Source of the DNA: Aporrectodea caliginosa
Lineage: Eukaryota; Annelida; Clitellata; Crassiclitellata; Lumbricidae
Assembly: GCA_020284085.1 (NCBI GenBank)
Contig: JACEVL010000517.1
Location: 1,035,337-1,099,336 of the forward strand
DNA: 64,000 nt
Direction: 5' to 3'
The position numbers and the translations under genes are program-made. Of the stretch, positions 9,733 to 24,700 are shown piece by piece. The notes under the pieces were generated by a model, which saw only the letters and a program-made list of their open reading frames with translations, was not told where the DNA came from and made no database searches. Numbering within the stretch: the stretch's first letter is position 1; every line of letters begins with the position of its first letter.

Positions 9733-12700
9733 GTATCTTTATTAAGATATTTCTGTTAAGTGATTTCCAGTATGTCTGTTTAATTTGCCATGTTACTTGA
9801 GCCAGTTCTCCATCAGTGCACCATCGGTTGATGCATTGAGCATTATACAGTAGCGCTATGGAAGTTACTACAGTAATTCTTCACATATCTCCATGGGATG
9901 TAGCTTAACCCTTTAACGACGAGCTGCCTTGGTTTCCCATACATTTTAACACGCTCGTCCGGCACAGTTTTCCATATATGTCTCGTGTTACTTTGACTCT
10001 GTGCAGTGATCATGGCTTTCCTACATTGTTCAGTGCATCATACAGTTTCCTGCATTGTTATTGATACATTCCTCACATAAATTGCTTAACACTTTAACGA
10101 TGAGAGTGTACCAAAAGCGATTGGGAAACCAGTGCAGCTCATCGTTGAAGTGTTTAGCCATTCCTAACTTTCATCAATCTCCAAGTTGCTTAAAGTTTTT
10201 TGCCTTTCTCAGGTGAGCTTCTTCTTGTTATTTAAACCATACCCGAGCTCAGGACTTGCATTTTTTTTTAAACGTTGTTCAATTCACCTTGGTTCCCCAT
10301 GGTGCATAAAACTATCTCAGGATGACATTTGCATGTTGCATTAGTCAGATATGTTTTTAAACCCTATCTTCTAGCTTTGCATGTTGTTAAATCTTATCTT
10401 CTAAATGTACGTGTTGCCTAAACCTAACTCAGTTCTGCTGTAGTCATTTGTTTTGCAGTTTGATAGCACTGTGTTCAAAACAATGGAAGCTAATTACTGG
10501 TCCATTTCTGGTCTTCCTGTTGGTGTTCAGATGAACCAGGATATATAAGTTGACCATGGCTTGGAATTAACCAATGTAATTGATTATCACGTGATGTTTT
10601 CAGTTCAGCGATTGAAGTGAAGACTGTGCATTGAGTCATGTCTGCCAAGTCTATGAAATAATGTTGAGTTCAGTGAATGTGATAATTTGTACGATATGTT
10701 CTCTGTGAGAACTTTTAGATGCATAATTTCTAGCTTTGTTCTGTGTGTCTGCCTCTCCTGCTGTCTCTCCTGTGGTCTGGATCCTTGTTATATCTCTACA
10801 TCTGTTTCTGTTTATGGCTGTCACTATCAATTTCTTTGCCTGTCCATCTCTGTTGAGGTCCCATGAGCAAATGTTGCTTAAGGCATCAGCAGGGTAACAG
10901 ATGGGAGCTTAAACATATAATATTGCTGAGATCAAGTTTTATTTGTTATTGTTATTAGTATGTTTAACTATTGTTTGTGCTGCTCTGTGTTTTGGCAACT
11001 GTGTAACATTGTGAATGAGGGGAAATTACTCCTAGCATGTATATTTTGTTGCATGTCATTACTTTCTTTCTTCTTCCAGTCCATGGGCTCATCAGCCACT
11101 GGTGTTGATAGCATATTTCACTATATATATAAGTTGACCTTATGCACTTGCATCTTGCATCAATACCTGTTGTCCTGCCATTCTCATGCATTTAGGGATG
11201 TCAGAACCAGGAGTACTCTATGTAAGGTTCTAATAAAACTTGTCAAATGATAATGAGAGCAATACCAGCAGTGATTTAGAGAAATGCTGGGTCAGCTAAA
11301 CCTTGGCTTTTGCAGCTTCCATTTAAGTCAGGTTGAAATATTTGACAGCAAGGGTCGGCCCGCTTGCCATTTTGATAAATTCGTCTCCATCTTATATATT
11401 TTTATAATTTTGCAATGAAACTGCTGGCTCAGATAGTTACTGCACCTTAGTGTTGTACTATAAACAGTGCACAAAGTGCTAAGCTTGTGATGATGCCCTT
11501 ATGTATGCTAAGCTCTAATGTCTAAAAAATACAACTATATGCAAACAATTAAATGACATAGGCTTATTCAGAACTCATTTATAAAGATGTTTATGTTTTA
11601 ACTCCATTTTCAATAGCTGACCAGTGAAATATAATGTTTCTACTCTTTTCGGTTGAAACGGACCAGCCCCTCAAACTGTTTTGTCAGGGCCAGAACGAGG
11701 GCTAAAATACCTGGCATGCAAAGTGTTCACTTTAAACCTGAATCACTTTAAAAAACAAAACAATTGTCAGTGAATTCCAAGGCCATGAACCAACCACCAA
11801 GAACATCTATGAATGCTAGTCATTGGGCTGTAAGACAAAGCTGGTATTGACAAGTTTGGCAGTTAATTTGTAGACAGTGTTTGTTTTGACTATAATATGA
11901 TGTTTGTGTCATGTTTCAGGCAAGTTTTTCACTCTACGATGAATTTGCAAACAAGGCTGTAAAACTGAATTCAGCAATAAAGTATGACTTGAAATCTCTT
12001 CACAGCTTAGATTTAGAAATGTATAATAATAAGGCATGTGAATAATTTGGTTTTGCATTCTAAAACTCATGCTGAACTTGATCTAATCACTGCAAAAACC
12101 TTGAGTAGGACATGGAAGACTTGGAAAAGGTGCTTACAAAACAACATTCAGAATTTTTTCTGAAAATTAGGTTGCTGTGAACTTTCCTAACTTTATGTAA
12201 TAAGTAAGTGCACAGATGTTGTTGAGAGACAGAAATGTTTTTGAATATCTCAACAAATGACTTCCATCTGATTAACAAATTCGACCACCGTCTCTTTGCC
12301 TCATGTGTGAACCATCTGGCTTGTTGCAATACTACTTAAGATTAGCTAAGAAATATTTTTAGAGCAATATCCGAGTACTTAGCTCTTTTCTGCAGAAGCA
12401 CAGTATGCTTTTTGGTCACTGATGCTCAGTGGTCCAGGAACTCTGAACACGGTGCCAACTGTTAAATCTTGATGGGGATCTGTTGATGGGGCTCTGCATA
12501 CTTGCGGGAACCCACCACTTCACTGGTGACTTTTCTAGCTATCTGAGCACTGCTTGCCTAATAATAAACCTTTAGTCTTTACTCACAATTAACATTGTTT
12601 GGCATGCATAATGGGTGCCTCTGATTAATTTCTTTTGAAGCTGCGATATATTAATTTCCAATTACAAGTACCTGTTATTTCGTTCCCATTTACAGTGCAT

Positions 12701-15700
12701 TTATGTTGCTGGTAAAGACAATATTAAATTTGCAGCCTTAAACATAATTGGATTTAGAGCACTTATAAAAAAGTAAACTCTCCAGTAGTAGGGCACAATG
12801 ATTGTGATGTGCATCCAGAAACTTCTGTATGTAATTAGTTGGCCATTGTCAGACATCTCTGTACAATCGGGGTTATATTTACTTTTGTAGAGTTACTATT
12901 GCTGCCAGCGTGGCTTTCCATGAGGCATTTTTTAAATTGACTGATGCAGCTAATGGAACAAGGGGTAAGAAATTTCTTTTTCTATGAGTGTGCTGAATTT
13001 TTCATCATTGCATTGTATGTTAGTGGAATTTCTGTAGCGATCATTAAGGAATGCTGTATTGTTGATATAAGAAATTAACAAAAATCAATGAATTGATCAG
13101 ATTTGTAGTGCAGTCACTTTAACACAATTGTTTAATGAAATGGGTGCTCTTTCTGTTGGCAAAAGGTGAAATGGGCAGAATTATTGTCTAGCATGGGTTC
13201 ACGCAGGCAGGCATGCACACTGGTTATCTAAAGCAACTTAGTTTAAAATACCAGTGAAATTATAACAGCAAAAATGCAAAAAACACTGGTAAACATGTCC
13301 ATTTTCAAATCAAGTACAGCTGGGGGTTGTTGGTTGGGATATACCTGCAAAGAAAACTGTTTAAAAGTCATGTATTTTGATATAGACACCTAAAGGCATT
13401 GATTAGGCTGAATTACTTAGTCTAGTGAAGAAAACAACAGGTTCAGAATGATTTCATTTGGCAAAATGACGTACTTGCAAAGCCATTCTTGTGTTCGTAA
13501 TGTTACCATTTTTACCAACTCAATAAGTTGGTCAAAAAAATCAGTTTTGGCAATAACCTACATACGATGTTGAAATTGTATGAAATGATTTATATGTAAT
13601 AACGTTTCAACTGTTTAGTCCACCATTTTTAGATTATCATGGACAATCTTCAAATGCAAGTCAAATTGATGATAATTGGGAAATTATTATAATGTTTGCC
13701 ATTTCAAATCCTGTATTACATGGGCACACTATACTGCACAGTTCCTGTTGCTTCCCTTCTGGCTGGGCTAAAAAAAATGATGTATGCTGTGTACTAATCT
13801 TTCATGTTGTTATACTGTAATTGCATTCAGCTGATGCTATTTACATATAGTAGAATTTGTTTGGCCTCCCTCCCCTGCTTTTGTGGAGCCACACATTAGT
13901 GATGGCTAGAAATAACCAGGCAACGTCAAAGCAGATACTGGTATTTGGCCTGAATTTGTTGTACATGGATTTCATCAGTGTCTTACTACTTCGGTTACAT
14001 CTTAGTACAAATTAGAATGAAATTATTGATTTATTTACTCATTCAAAAGGCTGGCTTAGTCATTCAAATGAAACTGTACATATAGCATTCAAAGTTGTTA
14101 AACAAAAAATCAGTTGAATCTATGTAAAACTGGTTGTTTTGTGTTTTAGGTGCCTCTAAGGACATCGGTTCAGTTCTTACAAGGCTTTGCTTAAGGCATC
14201 AAGCAGTGGAAGTCAAACTGAAGGCTTATGCAATGTAGGTTCAGACTACATCTTGTAGATTTCTGACATTTCCAGATCTGTTGATAGATCTGATGGTCTC
14301 TTAGTTTGAGACTTGGCTTTAGGTATCTATCTTTAGCAGTGGTAGTCATTATCTGCAGGCTATTCAGTATAGGTTCAGACTGTCGAAATTTTAGGTTTAT
14401 GACATTTCAAATGATGGAATATTTTATATATTATGACATCTTTAGGGTACGTTTCAGAAGCAGCTAGCACTTGACCTTGGCGCACCGCTATAACCTTCTA
14501 ATTTTACTGTGTTTCTGAAGTGTATTATGTTCTAATCTAATAAACTATATATTATAATTTAAACAAAGTGTCAGTCAATGACATCAGGCAGTGGAGAGCC
14601 ACACAGTGAACGTTTTAAACTTGTAACTCTGAAGAAAACTAAATTTTGTTTTCTGCTGTGTTGTATATATTAGGTTTTGTTATATAAAAGAAAACAGTTA
14701 AAAAAATCTGATCGTGAGCCATACTTTTGAGACCTTGGTTGTGAAGATTCATTTCGTCTACTTAATTAAACCCCAAATTTTCATATGCATTTATCTTAAA
14801 AATAATCTCCATGGACAATATTGAACAATGTTGGAATTTAGCCAACATTGTCCCAGTAAGTGTGTGTTGGCTAATTATGCTTTCTTTTGCACGGTGTACT
14901 TTGCATTGCAATGAACTGCATTTGCTATCATTGTCCATTTTCTTCTGTAACAGAGGACAGTAGTGGTTCTTTTAGTTTGACTTTAATCATCTGTCATTAC
15001 TTCATGTGATTGGGATGCAACATGTGTGTAATTTATGGGATGAGTGGTACTACAGCCTCCTGTCATTATTGTGCCTTTGTTCTCTTTGGTTGAACTAATA
15101 GCTGGTAGTGACTCATGAGCACTGGTGTAGTATTTGTTTTGACCTATACATTTACAAATGCTAATTCATAACTCAGCAATTATAGCTTACTTCAGTTGTC
15201 TTTGTGTTTGTGTGAATATGTATGTGTACCAATTTGTGCCAGTTTATACCAGTATACCAAATGTATATTTATAAACAAATAATTTGTGTAATTGTGCAGC
15301 ACTTGGCTAAACTGTTTGATAGTTCTTCAAAGTGTATCCTTACTTTCAATCAGGCTTGTTTTTCACATTTTCAATTACTAGAAATTCTGTAGTAAGGCTG
15401 AGTAGCGCTTCTGAGTAGTTTCTTGAAGAGGCGCTATATAAATGTTCTGAATGAATGAATGAATGAATGAATGATCCAATTCTGTGCTTTTGTTAAAATC
15501 ATAATCTTGAGATTTCTGCATTGCTCGAAAAAGTGGAGTCACAGGAGCCAGCTTATTCACAGGCACTTAGTCAAAACAAAATTGATAGACAGGTAGGGTC
15601 TAAACTGGTTCCAGGTCGAGGTCCAAAGGGGTCAGGCAGGCAGACAGTCAGACGTCTGTGATGGATGGTGTTTAGAGTTGAAATAGCAAGAGAGGTAAGG

Positions 15701-18700
15701 GGAAGAGGAGGACACAGGACAGGATTTGTGAAAGAGTAGTGCTTTCAGTTATGAGTGAAAACCTGTGGGGAGATAGGAAGAGGTGAGATTCGGGTGAGTT
15801 CAAAGGATTTGCACAGATGATGATTTTAATATAAATCATATGTTAATGCCCAGTTTGTGATATTGTTTGTCAAAGCATCGAACAGCATTGAAGCTGCAAC
15901 TTAAAAAACACTAGTCAAGCTGGCAATTTCTGGACAATTAATGGCTAATTAACTAAAGTCCTGCCAAACTTATAGGCTTGTACATTCAGGAGATGACTTA
16001 TTTTATATATAAATTGTAACCATTGTGTCTGATAGTTCATACAATTACAGATAATTGCAGATAACATGTTGAATTGTCAGTCTTCACCTTTTTGCCAGTG
16101 ATAGAAAAGAAAGGAATTAATATATAGGCTAGCATTTAACTCTATCTAGTTATTTGCTGAACATTTTCAAGGCCTTTCAAAAGCACAGTCCATGACGCAT
16201 GCCATCATGATCCTGTCTGTGTTGGTCAACACCTTCACTACTGCATAAATCTGCAGCAGGCAATAGCAACATACTTACTAGAACCTGACCATAAAATAGA
16301 TTTGTAACAAGCCTTAGTAATTTTTGGGTGGGTTGCATATATTTGTGCCCGTGAAGGTATTGATGTAAGAGTTCATGGTAATTAATGGCTAATTACTCAT
16401 TATGTGGATACTTATGGATCTTCAAAGTATAACAATAGTGCTTTTAGTACGTATTGTTACTGTTGTCTTATTCAGGTCATTGCTTGACTTGCTCGTCGTT
16501 CCAATTCAAAAATCTTTAGACGATTGGCCAAAGGCTGTTGCACAGCTGGACAAAGATCGGAACAGAGGTTTTTTTCCTTTTACTAAATAAACGACTGACG
16601 TAAATGATAGGATTTTTATCATCTGAAAACCGAATTTAAAAGATGCTTTTGGCCTTAATTGTAAATTAGTAATTTATGTGAGTGGGGAATGCTCAGTTGC
16701 GTAGTGGTTAGCATGCTGAACTGTCCATCGAGAAGTCGGGAGTTCAAGCCCTGAAATTTGGTTTGAGATTTCTGTTTCAACTGCATTTCTTAACCAACTC
16801 GGCTATGATGAGTATACTGACCATACACTGTTGGTGGGAAGATGAGATGGCAAGGGAGATGACTGGCCACCTGCCCTCATATGCCAAGACTAAGAAAATG
16901 AAGTTGCCAACACATCATACCCACATCTGCCTCAGGGCTATCTTCAGGGACTGATCTCTCTCTCTCTTCTTTCTTTTATTACACTCTCACATGTTACTCA
17001 AAGTACAGGCAGAATTGCATCCTTCAATTCGTATTCTAAGGTTCCCTGCAGTGCCAGAGTAGCTGCTGAAGTCGGTTTGTGTCATTCTCTGATTCCAGAC
17101 TGTTTAAAGTCTACATTTATAGGCCACGGTTCAATGGAATTAGGTAAGACTCCATCATGCATGTCCATTGATGTCTAGTCCCTTCCCTTTGGGGAAAGAG
17201 AAGCACAGCACTCAGCAAGCTTAGACATTTTTTATGAATCCAAGGATTATATAGTTCTTTTAAAACACAAAGAATGCCAATAGGCACATTATTTATGATT
17301 AGTTTAAATGAAAATGAATTAGATTTATTTAATATGGTAGCAAAAATGCCTTGCTTGAAATATTGTTTTAACTAAAACTTCAAATTGTAACATAATTAAG
17401 TGATAAAGATGATCGCTAATGCCTGCTTGAGACTGCCATGAGAGGTAGGTTTAATTAAAAGATTTCATGAAATGTAGTATACTGGACTACAAAACACACC
17501 ATAGTTGCAACTGTTCTACCTTCATCCATGTTGAGTTACTTAAAAGCTTGGGTACATAATGGTGAAGATTCAAAAGATATATGTTTATCTCTGTTCAAAT
17601 GCAAGCCCGTCAGTGTGAAATGTTTGATCTTTCTCTTGTTGACATGGTGCAGTTTTCTTTTCAAGTCAATTATAGATAACATGTCTATTTTCAGTAACCT
17701 ACTTGCATTTTTTTCATCCGCTGTCTCTGCCAAACAATATTTCAACCAAGTCTAAGCAAATGAAGTTTATGATTATCTAATAACAAGCAGACGGCAGACT
17801 GGTTAACTATATCACAAAATAGCTTGTGTGTTGATCAACATAAAAGCCTACAATGCTTTATGGTGGCTTAATTTTCTCACCAAACTACTGAGCAGGGTTT
17901 GAAATCAATGTTATTTCAATTCAGAGTTGTAGAGTGGTGTATTGTAACTTAGGATTATGCAAATATGGTAATTTGCTGAGGGGTACTGTTGAAAAGACTG
18001 GTGCAAAATTGGACACTTAGAAGCACACTGACTTTGAGCTGTTATTTGTGTTTCAATAAATGAACATAACAGATCATTTACCAGATAGAATCTAATGTCA
18101 GTTACGTAGATCTTCTTTCAGATTACTTTTAAATAAATTCCATACTACAAAACGTGAACGTCTGTAGCACATCAATGACATTCATCTTGTCAATAATAAA
18201 GATGTTATTGACTTGCTGTTATTATTATTACAAACATTTGTAACTCATGCAAGGCCACACAGAAATGCATCAGTCAGGTGAACAGCTGTTAGATATCCAA
18301 AGTGAAAAGCAATGAGAAATGGTGAGTTTTGATGTTTGTCTTAAAGGAAGAGAAAGAGTTAGAACTTCGGACAAACATTGGTAGTCTGTTCCATTCCTAA
18401 GGGGCAGAAAAATGGAATGCACGAGAGCCCCTGGCAGTGTTACATCGAGGCTCAACCAAAAGACCCAATACCCAAAGATTGCATACTGTGTGGTTGAATG
18501 TAAGGAGAGAGTAGGGGTTTGAAGGCATGCAGGTGTGTTCTTTGTGAGGGTTGTGAAAGTAAATCAAGCCAGTTTAAGTCTTATATTCTGAATTCTACAG
18601 AAGTCAATGTAGCTGAACGAGCAGAGTTAAGTGAGTTTGAATGAGAAGTTGCGTGCAGAACTTTGAAGCCTGTTGATTTCAAGATCCGATATGCCTACAA

Positions 18701-21700
18701 ACACAGAGTTGGCATAGTCGAGGCAAGAGCATACAAGAGAGCAGCCTATGGTCTGTGACATTTCTTTTTTACGAGCAGGCCTTACGTGATGTATTGCTCG
18801 TATGTGATAGAAACAGGATTTACAAAGGTTTGTTATGTGGGATTGAAATATGATATTACCATCTGTTGGCAGCTATGATCTGAGCTCAGTTCTGTATTGT
18901 TATTCAGAACTAAACGTTAAATTCATCTGTTTCAACTGCTTACCCTCCACTAGGGCTGTGAAAATGTTAGTAAAATGCGGCCCGGGGGCCCGAGCTCAGT
19001 CTGAGCGGGCACCCGTAAGCCCATCAGTCCGTCACTGGGTAAATAAGACAGCGGCCTAATTTGTATTGATTCCTAGAGACTAGTTAAATTTCGTAATCTG
19101 AGTGCTACACTAATTGATAACTGTCGCCGGCCAGTTCCGGATGAACAATAGCCTGCCTGGGAAACACATTCCCAGAGGGGCACAACTTTCCGGCTGCCCA
19201 TAGCCCACATGTACTTGTCTAGTCTGACGAGCGCCTGCATAAACCAAGAGGGATGCGGCAGCCAAATCCCCTCCGCTCCTATGTCTAGTTATATATAGGA
19301 GGTCATTGCACTAGGGCCTAATTCAAAGTTGGTCATCTTTGGCTTCCGCATCAGCTAACAGGTGGCAGGTTCGTCCAAGGACAACTGTATTATAACCCTT
19401 ATTATATTAGAGCCCTTGGGTGGTCTTATGGTAGCCGGCAATTAGGTGCAGTTTCCAACAGACCTCCACGTCGATGACTAATCCGCCACTGTAGCTAGCG
19501 TGTATCTGGTTCTACTGCAAAGCTTCACACGCGACAGACGATGTCCGTTATTCCACCGCGGAACGTGACAAAGATTTTAAAACTTCGACCCACTTGCCGT
19601 ATTATACCCTCAACAGCTTGACTTCTGCTTCTCTGACTTATTCGATTTTGATCCTGGTTTTCTAATTGATTATGACTGCGACTATGGTTTCACTTGCAGC
19701 TACCATCGAGTGATGCCTTGTGCATTGAGAACAGTGATATGGAAGTCAGTAGAGTGGAGTAGATTTGATAGACCTGACCAAGACTTCCACTTACTTGATT
19801 TGACAATTGGACGTTGCAGGATAATTTCATGCCTTGTTCTGTTAGCCACAACTGAGGATAATTAAGAATATGTCTCTGGAAAGTCCCCGCCCCTTTTGGT
19901 GTACCCCAGGGCTCCGTCCTAGGTCCTCTTTTGTATCTTCTGTATACGGCTGATCTCTGTCCTCTGCTGACGTCTCAGGGGCTTCTGCACCAGCTCTTTG
20001 CAGATGATGTCCAAGCTTACATCCATTCCCATCCATCAGACTCAGTCGCTACTGTACACCAGATGTGCCTAACGATAGATGTTCTTTCCTCTTGGATGGC
20101 CTCAAATAGACTTCTCCTAAATCCTTCCAAGACTCAGTTTATTTGGCTAGGTGGCCGTCGGCAACTAGATGGTATTGATTTGCTCCAGCTTACTCGGGTC
20201 TTTCCTGATATAACTTTTTCCCTAACGGTTCGTGACCTGGGCCTCGCCCTTGACCAAGAACTTAGTCTATCTCAACATGTGAACTTGATCTGTCGAAGCT
20301 GTTACTATCAGCTTCGCCAGCTCCGAGTAGTTTCTCGCTCTCTTTCTCATGACGCACTAGTGGTTCTTGTGCATGCCTTCGTTACTAGTCGAATTGACCA
20401 CTGTTGCTCGATCCTCGTTGGCCTCCCTCTTGGGGTTCTGGGGCGACTAGATCGAGTTCTGCGCTCAGCTGCTCGGCTTATTGGGCGAATTCCCAAATTC
20501 GGCTCTGTCTCTGCCTACATGCGTGATGTGTTACACTGGCTGCCTGTGGCCCAACGGATATCATACCGTGTTGCTTCTTTGGTTTCACGCAGCATCCTTG
20601 GCTGTGCTCCATCTTACCTGCGCAACCTCTGCCGCCCAGTGTCCGACGTTGTAGCGCGTCGGGCGCTTCGCTCTGCGACGACGGGGCAACTCCTTGTTCC
20701 GCGGGCTCGCTTGACTGCTAGGCAGCGCCGAGCTTTCTCGGTTGCAGGCCCCTCCATCTGGAATGACCTGCCATCGGAGCTGCGCTTGCTACCTTTGATC
20801 AGTCAAACTAGGTTTTATAAATCACTTAAGTCTTTTTACTTTTGCCGTGGCTGGGCTGGGAGCGCCTCTGAGTAGATTTCTTGAAGGGGCGCTATATAAA
20901 TTTCCAGAATGAATGAATGAATGAATGAATGAAAGTGTGTAAAGCATATTCACCTTTTAGAAACATTCAGGTGTAAATGGTACTTGTATTGTAATTAGGG
21001 AACAACCGGGTAGACATTTTCTACCGGGTAACAAATCCGAGTAGTTGGATGTACTATTTGCCGGATCCGGGTACGAACCGAGTACCGTCTATGACTATGA
21101 GTCTGCTGAGACTATGACGTCATGTGCAAATTAAAGAAGTTATAGTACGAAGGGCTAGAACAATGACAACCAATCTCAGCGCTAAATAGCGATTTTCGGT
21201 TAAATACTTAAATTGTTGCAGAAATTTAGTTCAGTTGTATAATTTATTTGTAAATTGTAACTATAATCTTGAAATTGATCGAATTCCAAAAATTTTAGGT
21301 ATTTGCGTGGGTATTATTTGCCGAGGCGAATAGTTCAGAAAAACCCGATATCCGGCCGGGGCAAATGGCCGAAGCGATTTCCGGTTGTTCCCTAATTGTA
21401 ATATTCTTTGTTCTCTAATTTTTTGGGTTTAGATTATAAAAAGGCTTACAACGAACTGAAAAAGGCATCTGGTGAAACTCTTCGTCTACAGAAGAAGGTT
21501 AACAAAGGTATTTTCATTGGTTCAAAATGCTCTCAAATACTTCACTCTCTATTTAGATTTGCTATTGTTTTAAACATCCATTTTTTCTGGCCTTCATTGC
21601 ATTCAAACAGGATATTTTTTCATCCAAGTTTCAATTTAATTACTTTGCTTCAGAGTTAATATTATGACCTTTTTGGGAGTTAATATTTGAATACATGGTA

Positions 21701-24700
21701 GTAAGCACCATTAGCAATTGCCAGTTTGGATTTGTGTGCCATCTGTCTTCTTGTTGGTCTTTGAATTCTGGTTGCAGTGTTAAATACTTCCTCAAACTAA
21801 AAAGTGTTCTGTTACTCAAGAGTAGAGCTTGGAATGCTTGTGAATAGATATTTATGAACAGATAATATAACCTTTGTATTATATTTATATACACTTGTGA
21901 ATGCACGACTACATACATCTACATACATTATTAGTGTTTTTGTGCACATGCTGCTATTTTGTGTGGCCCCGATAGATGGCCAGTAATGGTTCGTTTTTGT
22001 TGTCATGATTGAAGGTAAAACGGATCTTCGAGGCCAGTTGGATGAGGCCATTCGAGATGCTGGGGTCAAGTATGCCGTCCTCGAAGAAGCAGAAAAGCGC
22101 TCCGTTGTGTCAGCGCTTTTAGAGGAACGAAGTCATCTCTGTCTTCTTCTTTCCTGCCTCAAACCAGTTTTAGTGAGTATTTCTTCAACTCCAACGTACT
22201 CCTGTGACCATTTTTAGGTATTATTTGAACACCAGTGACTAGGGAATGCAAACCCGGGTCTTTTTTTCGAAACCCGGGTTTCGGGTTTGACCGCCGTGAA
22301 AACCCGGGTAACCCGGGTTTGGACGGGTTAACAAATTTTACATGATAAATATTATTACTGCACTATTTCTTGCGTAAGAACAACGTCGTCATATGCAGCT
22401 ACAAGTCCAACGTTCTCCAACAGTCAAGAATTTTGCATAAAAAGAAAACTTTAGGATAATCGCGATATTTTTTTATATAAGCAGTGTTTTTCAATAAAAA
22501 ATGTTCCGGAACTGAACAATTCCAGAACAGTTATGGAAGACATTGCAAGGGTTCCGAAGGCCTAAACCTGAGCCTCTAATTTTATAGCATCCTGAATACC
22601 AATAAACACTGAAAACGCTGAAATTAAATTAAATTAACTAAATAATATTTGATTAAAAATGTAAGTAAATAAAATAATTTTTAGCAGCTTGAAAAAATTC
22701 ACGGAATGCCGTTCCGGAGCGTTCTGTCTGAAAGAAACATTGCATAGGCCTATAAAAGTAATTGTCAAATGACAGCTTAATCGTCTACGTATCAGCTTTA
22801 GGCCATTCCAGTGCCTGTCCATTTGCTTTCAGAAGATAATTTAGTCATCGTTACTCTGCAACCCAATTTGGCAGAGCCAGAACTTACTAAAGTAGATGCT
22901 GCTTTGGAGACATATCGCTGCCTGTGATTGTGCTTGGACTAAGAGGCCTACCGTCATTGGCTTCGTCAGAACGACAAGGGTCACCAACGTCCTTGTGTTT
23001 CAGTAGGGGTTTATCTTATGCTTGGACCCGAGATGAATAGCCTATGCATATTTCTTGTTGCACCGCTGGCAATTTTGCTGCGAGTTACATAACTGACATT
23101 GAGCCGTCTAGCCCTCAGAATCGTGAACGAAATGATCCCAAACACCACTCTTATATTTGCCGATTTAGACAATGTTTGGATTTGTGTCTGAAATCACTAA
23201 ATTCAAATAAAAACAGTTTACTGCTATTATTTACGAATTCGAAGCTACGACGCCGACGTGTCAAAACACTCAACATTAGTCACTGGTCGTGTGAAATGGG
23301 AAGCCACACTCATACGAAGTCACCAATAAAGATATGGAATGAGCCGATAAATAAGTAGTTAGAAGTTGTATTACGTAAACCCGTTATCAACCACTATTAT
23401 CGTTATATTTCCATTACTCTGCATTTGTGAGTTTAACACAGTGAAGGACGGTGAAAGTTACGATTTTCAAACCCGTCGAACCCGGGTTTCAATCGCGTTC
23501 AAACCCGGGTTTCAGATTTGGAAAAAGCCGGGTAACCCGGGTTACCCGGGTTCGGGTAACCCGGGTTTGCATTCCCTACCAGTGACCTATGTATCAGTTT
23601 AAAGTCTGATTGGTTAATCATTTAGGAATTTGGTGAAGTATGGCACGCAATTGATAAAGCATTTCATAGAGTGATCGATGCATGGCTGTTGAATTTTATT
23701 ATAAATAATTTTAGAGTTTGATTGATTAATAATTTGGTGCAAACTTGATAAATAGGTTTGAAGCTTGATTGAGATATCAGCTTCTAATATGAGTTATAAT
23801 GTTGTTAGAATTTATGCAGATGAATGAGTTTGCAGTTTGACTAGTAAATAATTCTAGAGATGTTAAGTTAGATAAGCATGAAATGTAATCATGGTAATCA
23901 TCGTCATGGTAGTTTGACTTGCACCATGCATTAAATTAGACAGTTTTAGAAGTAACTTGTTGAATCAGCTGCATGATTGACAGTTGACTCAGCGATTGAC
24001 TCAGGGCAGGGGTGTCAAACCTTTTTTAATGAGGTCCAGCTGCAATATTTTCCATCAATTGGTAGGCCAGGGTCCTGTGTAAAATGGGGTAGGGATCTGG
24101 GAGGGGGCTCAGTGAGCCTGTCCCCAGAGAATTTTTTACACAACTAAATTTTAAATTTTTTTACGCAACTAAATTTTAAATGGTGCATTTTTGTTAGCAT
24201 ACAAACAATCAAATTAGACTTTAACATTTTTAAATTTTGATCATCATTATCAGTCACGAACATCAGAAGACTCATTAAGCCTTAAAAATGGCAAATTTGA
24301 ACTTTCATTCTGAAATTATGTGGTCTTTAGGCAAGGCTCCGCGGGCTAGAAAAGTATCATCGGCGGGCCAGAAATGGCCCATGGGCTAGCTCTTTGACAC
24401 CTCTGACTCAGGGTGATTGACTCAGGGTGATTGACTCAGGGTGGTGTTGAAGCTTGATTTCATTGTTATGTAATCTGGACAGGACCACGAGATAGCAATG
24501 TTGTCTGAGGTGAACCATCTGCAGGAAATCGCCGACAACCTGGCAGATTTATCTGACAGCGGCAGTACACTTCCACCTGCTGCAGAGCAATTGATTTCAG
24601 ATGCAGTTCTAGGACAGCTGAGTCCACATGCCTCGGATAGCAAGGTACCAGTCAGTTGGATATCGAGAAAGTTTCAACTTTGCACTTTTCATGAACCACT

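Larger units (their letters stand above)
9733..16475 (+). other. MTSS1-like introns 1-4, mostly unique AT-rich sequence
   Basis: Introns at 9733-11919, 11982-12890, 12965-14149 and 14235-16475. Apart from two piggyBac-like mini-elements (9905, 10086) and an L2 tail (15398), I see no coding, RNA or repeat structure. Confidence 0.7.
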
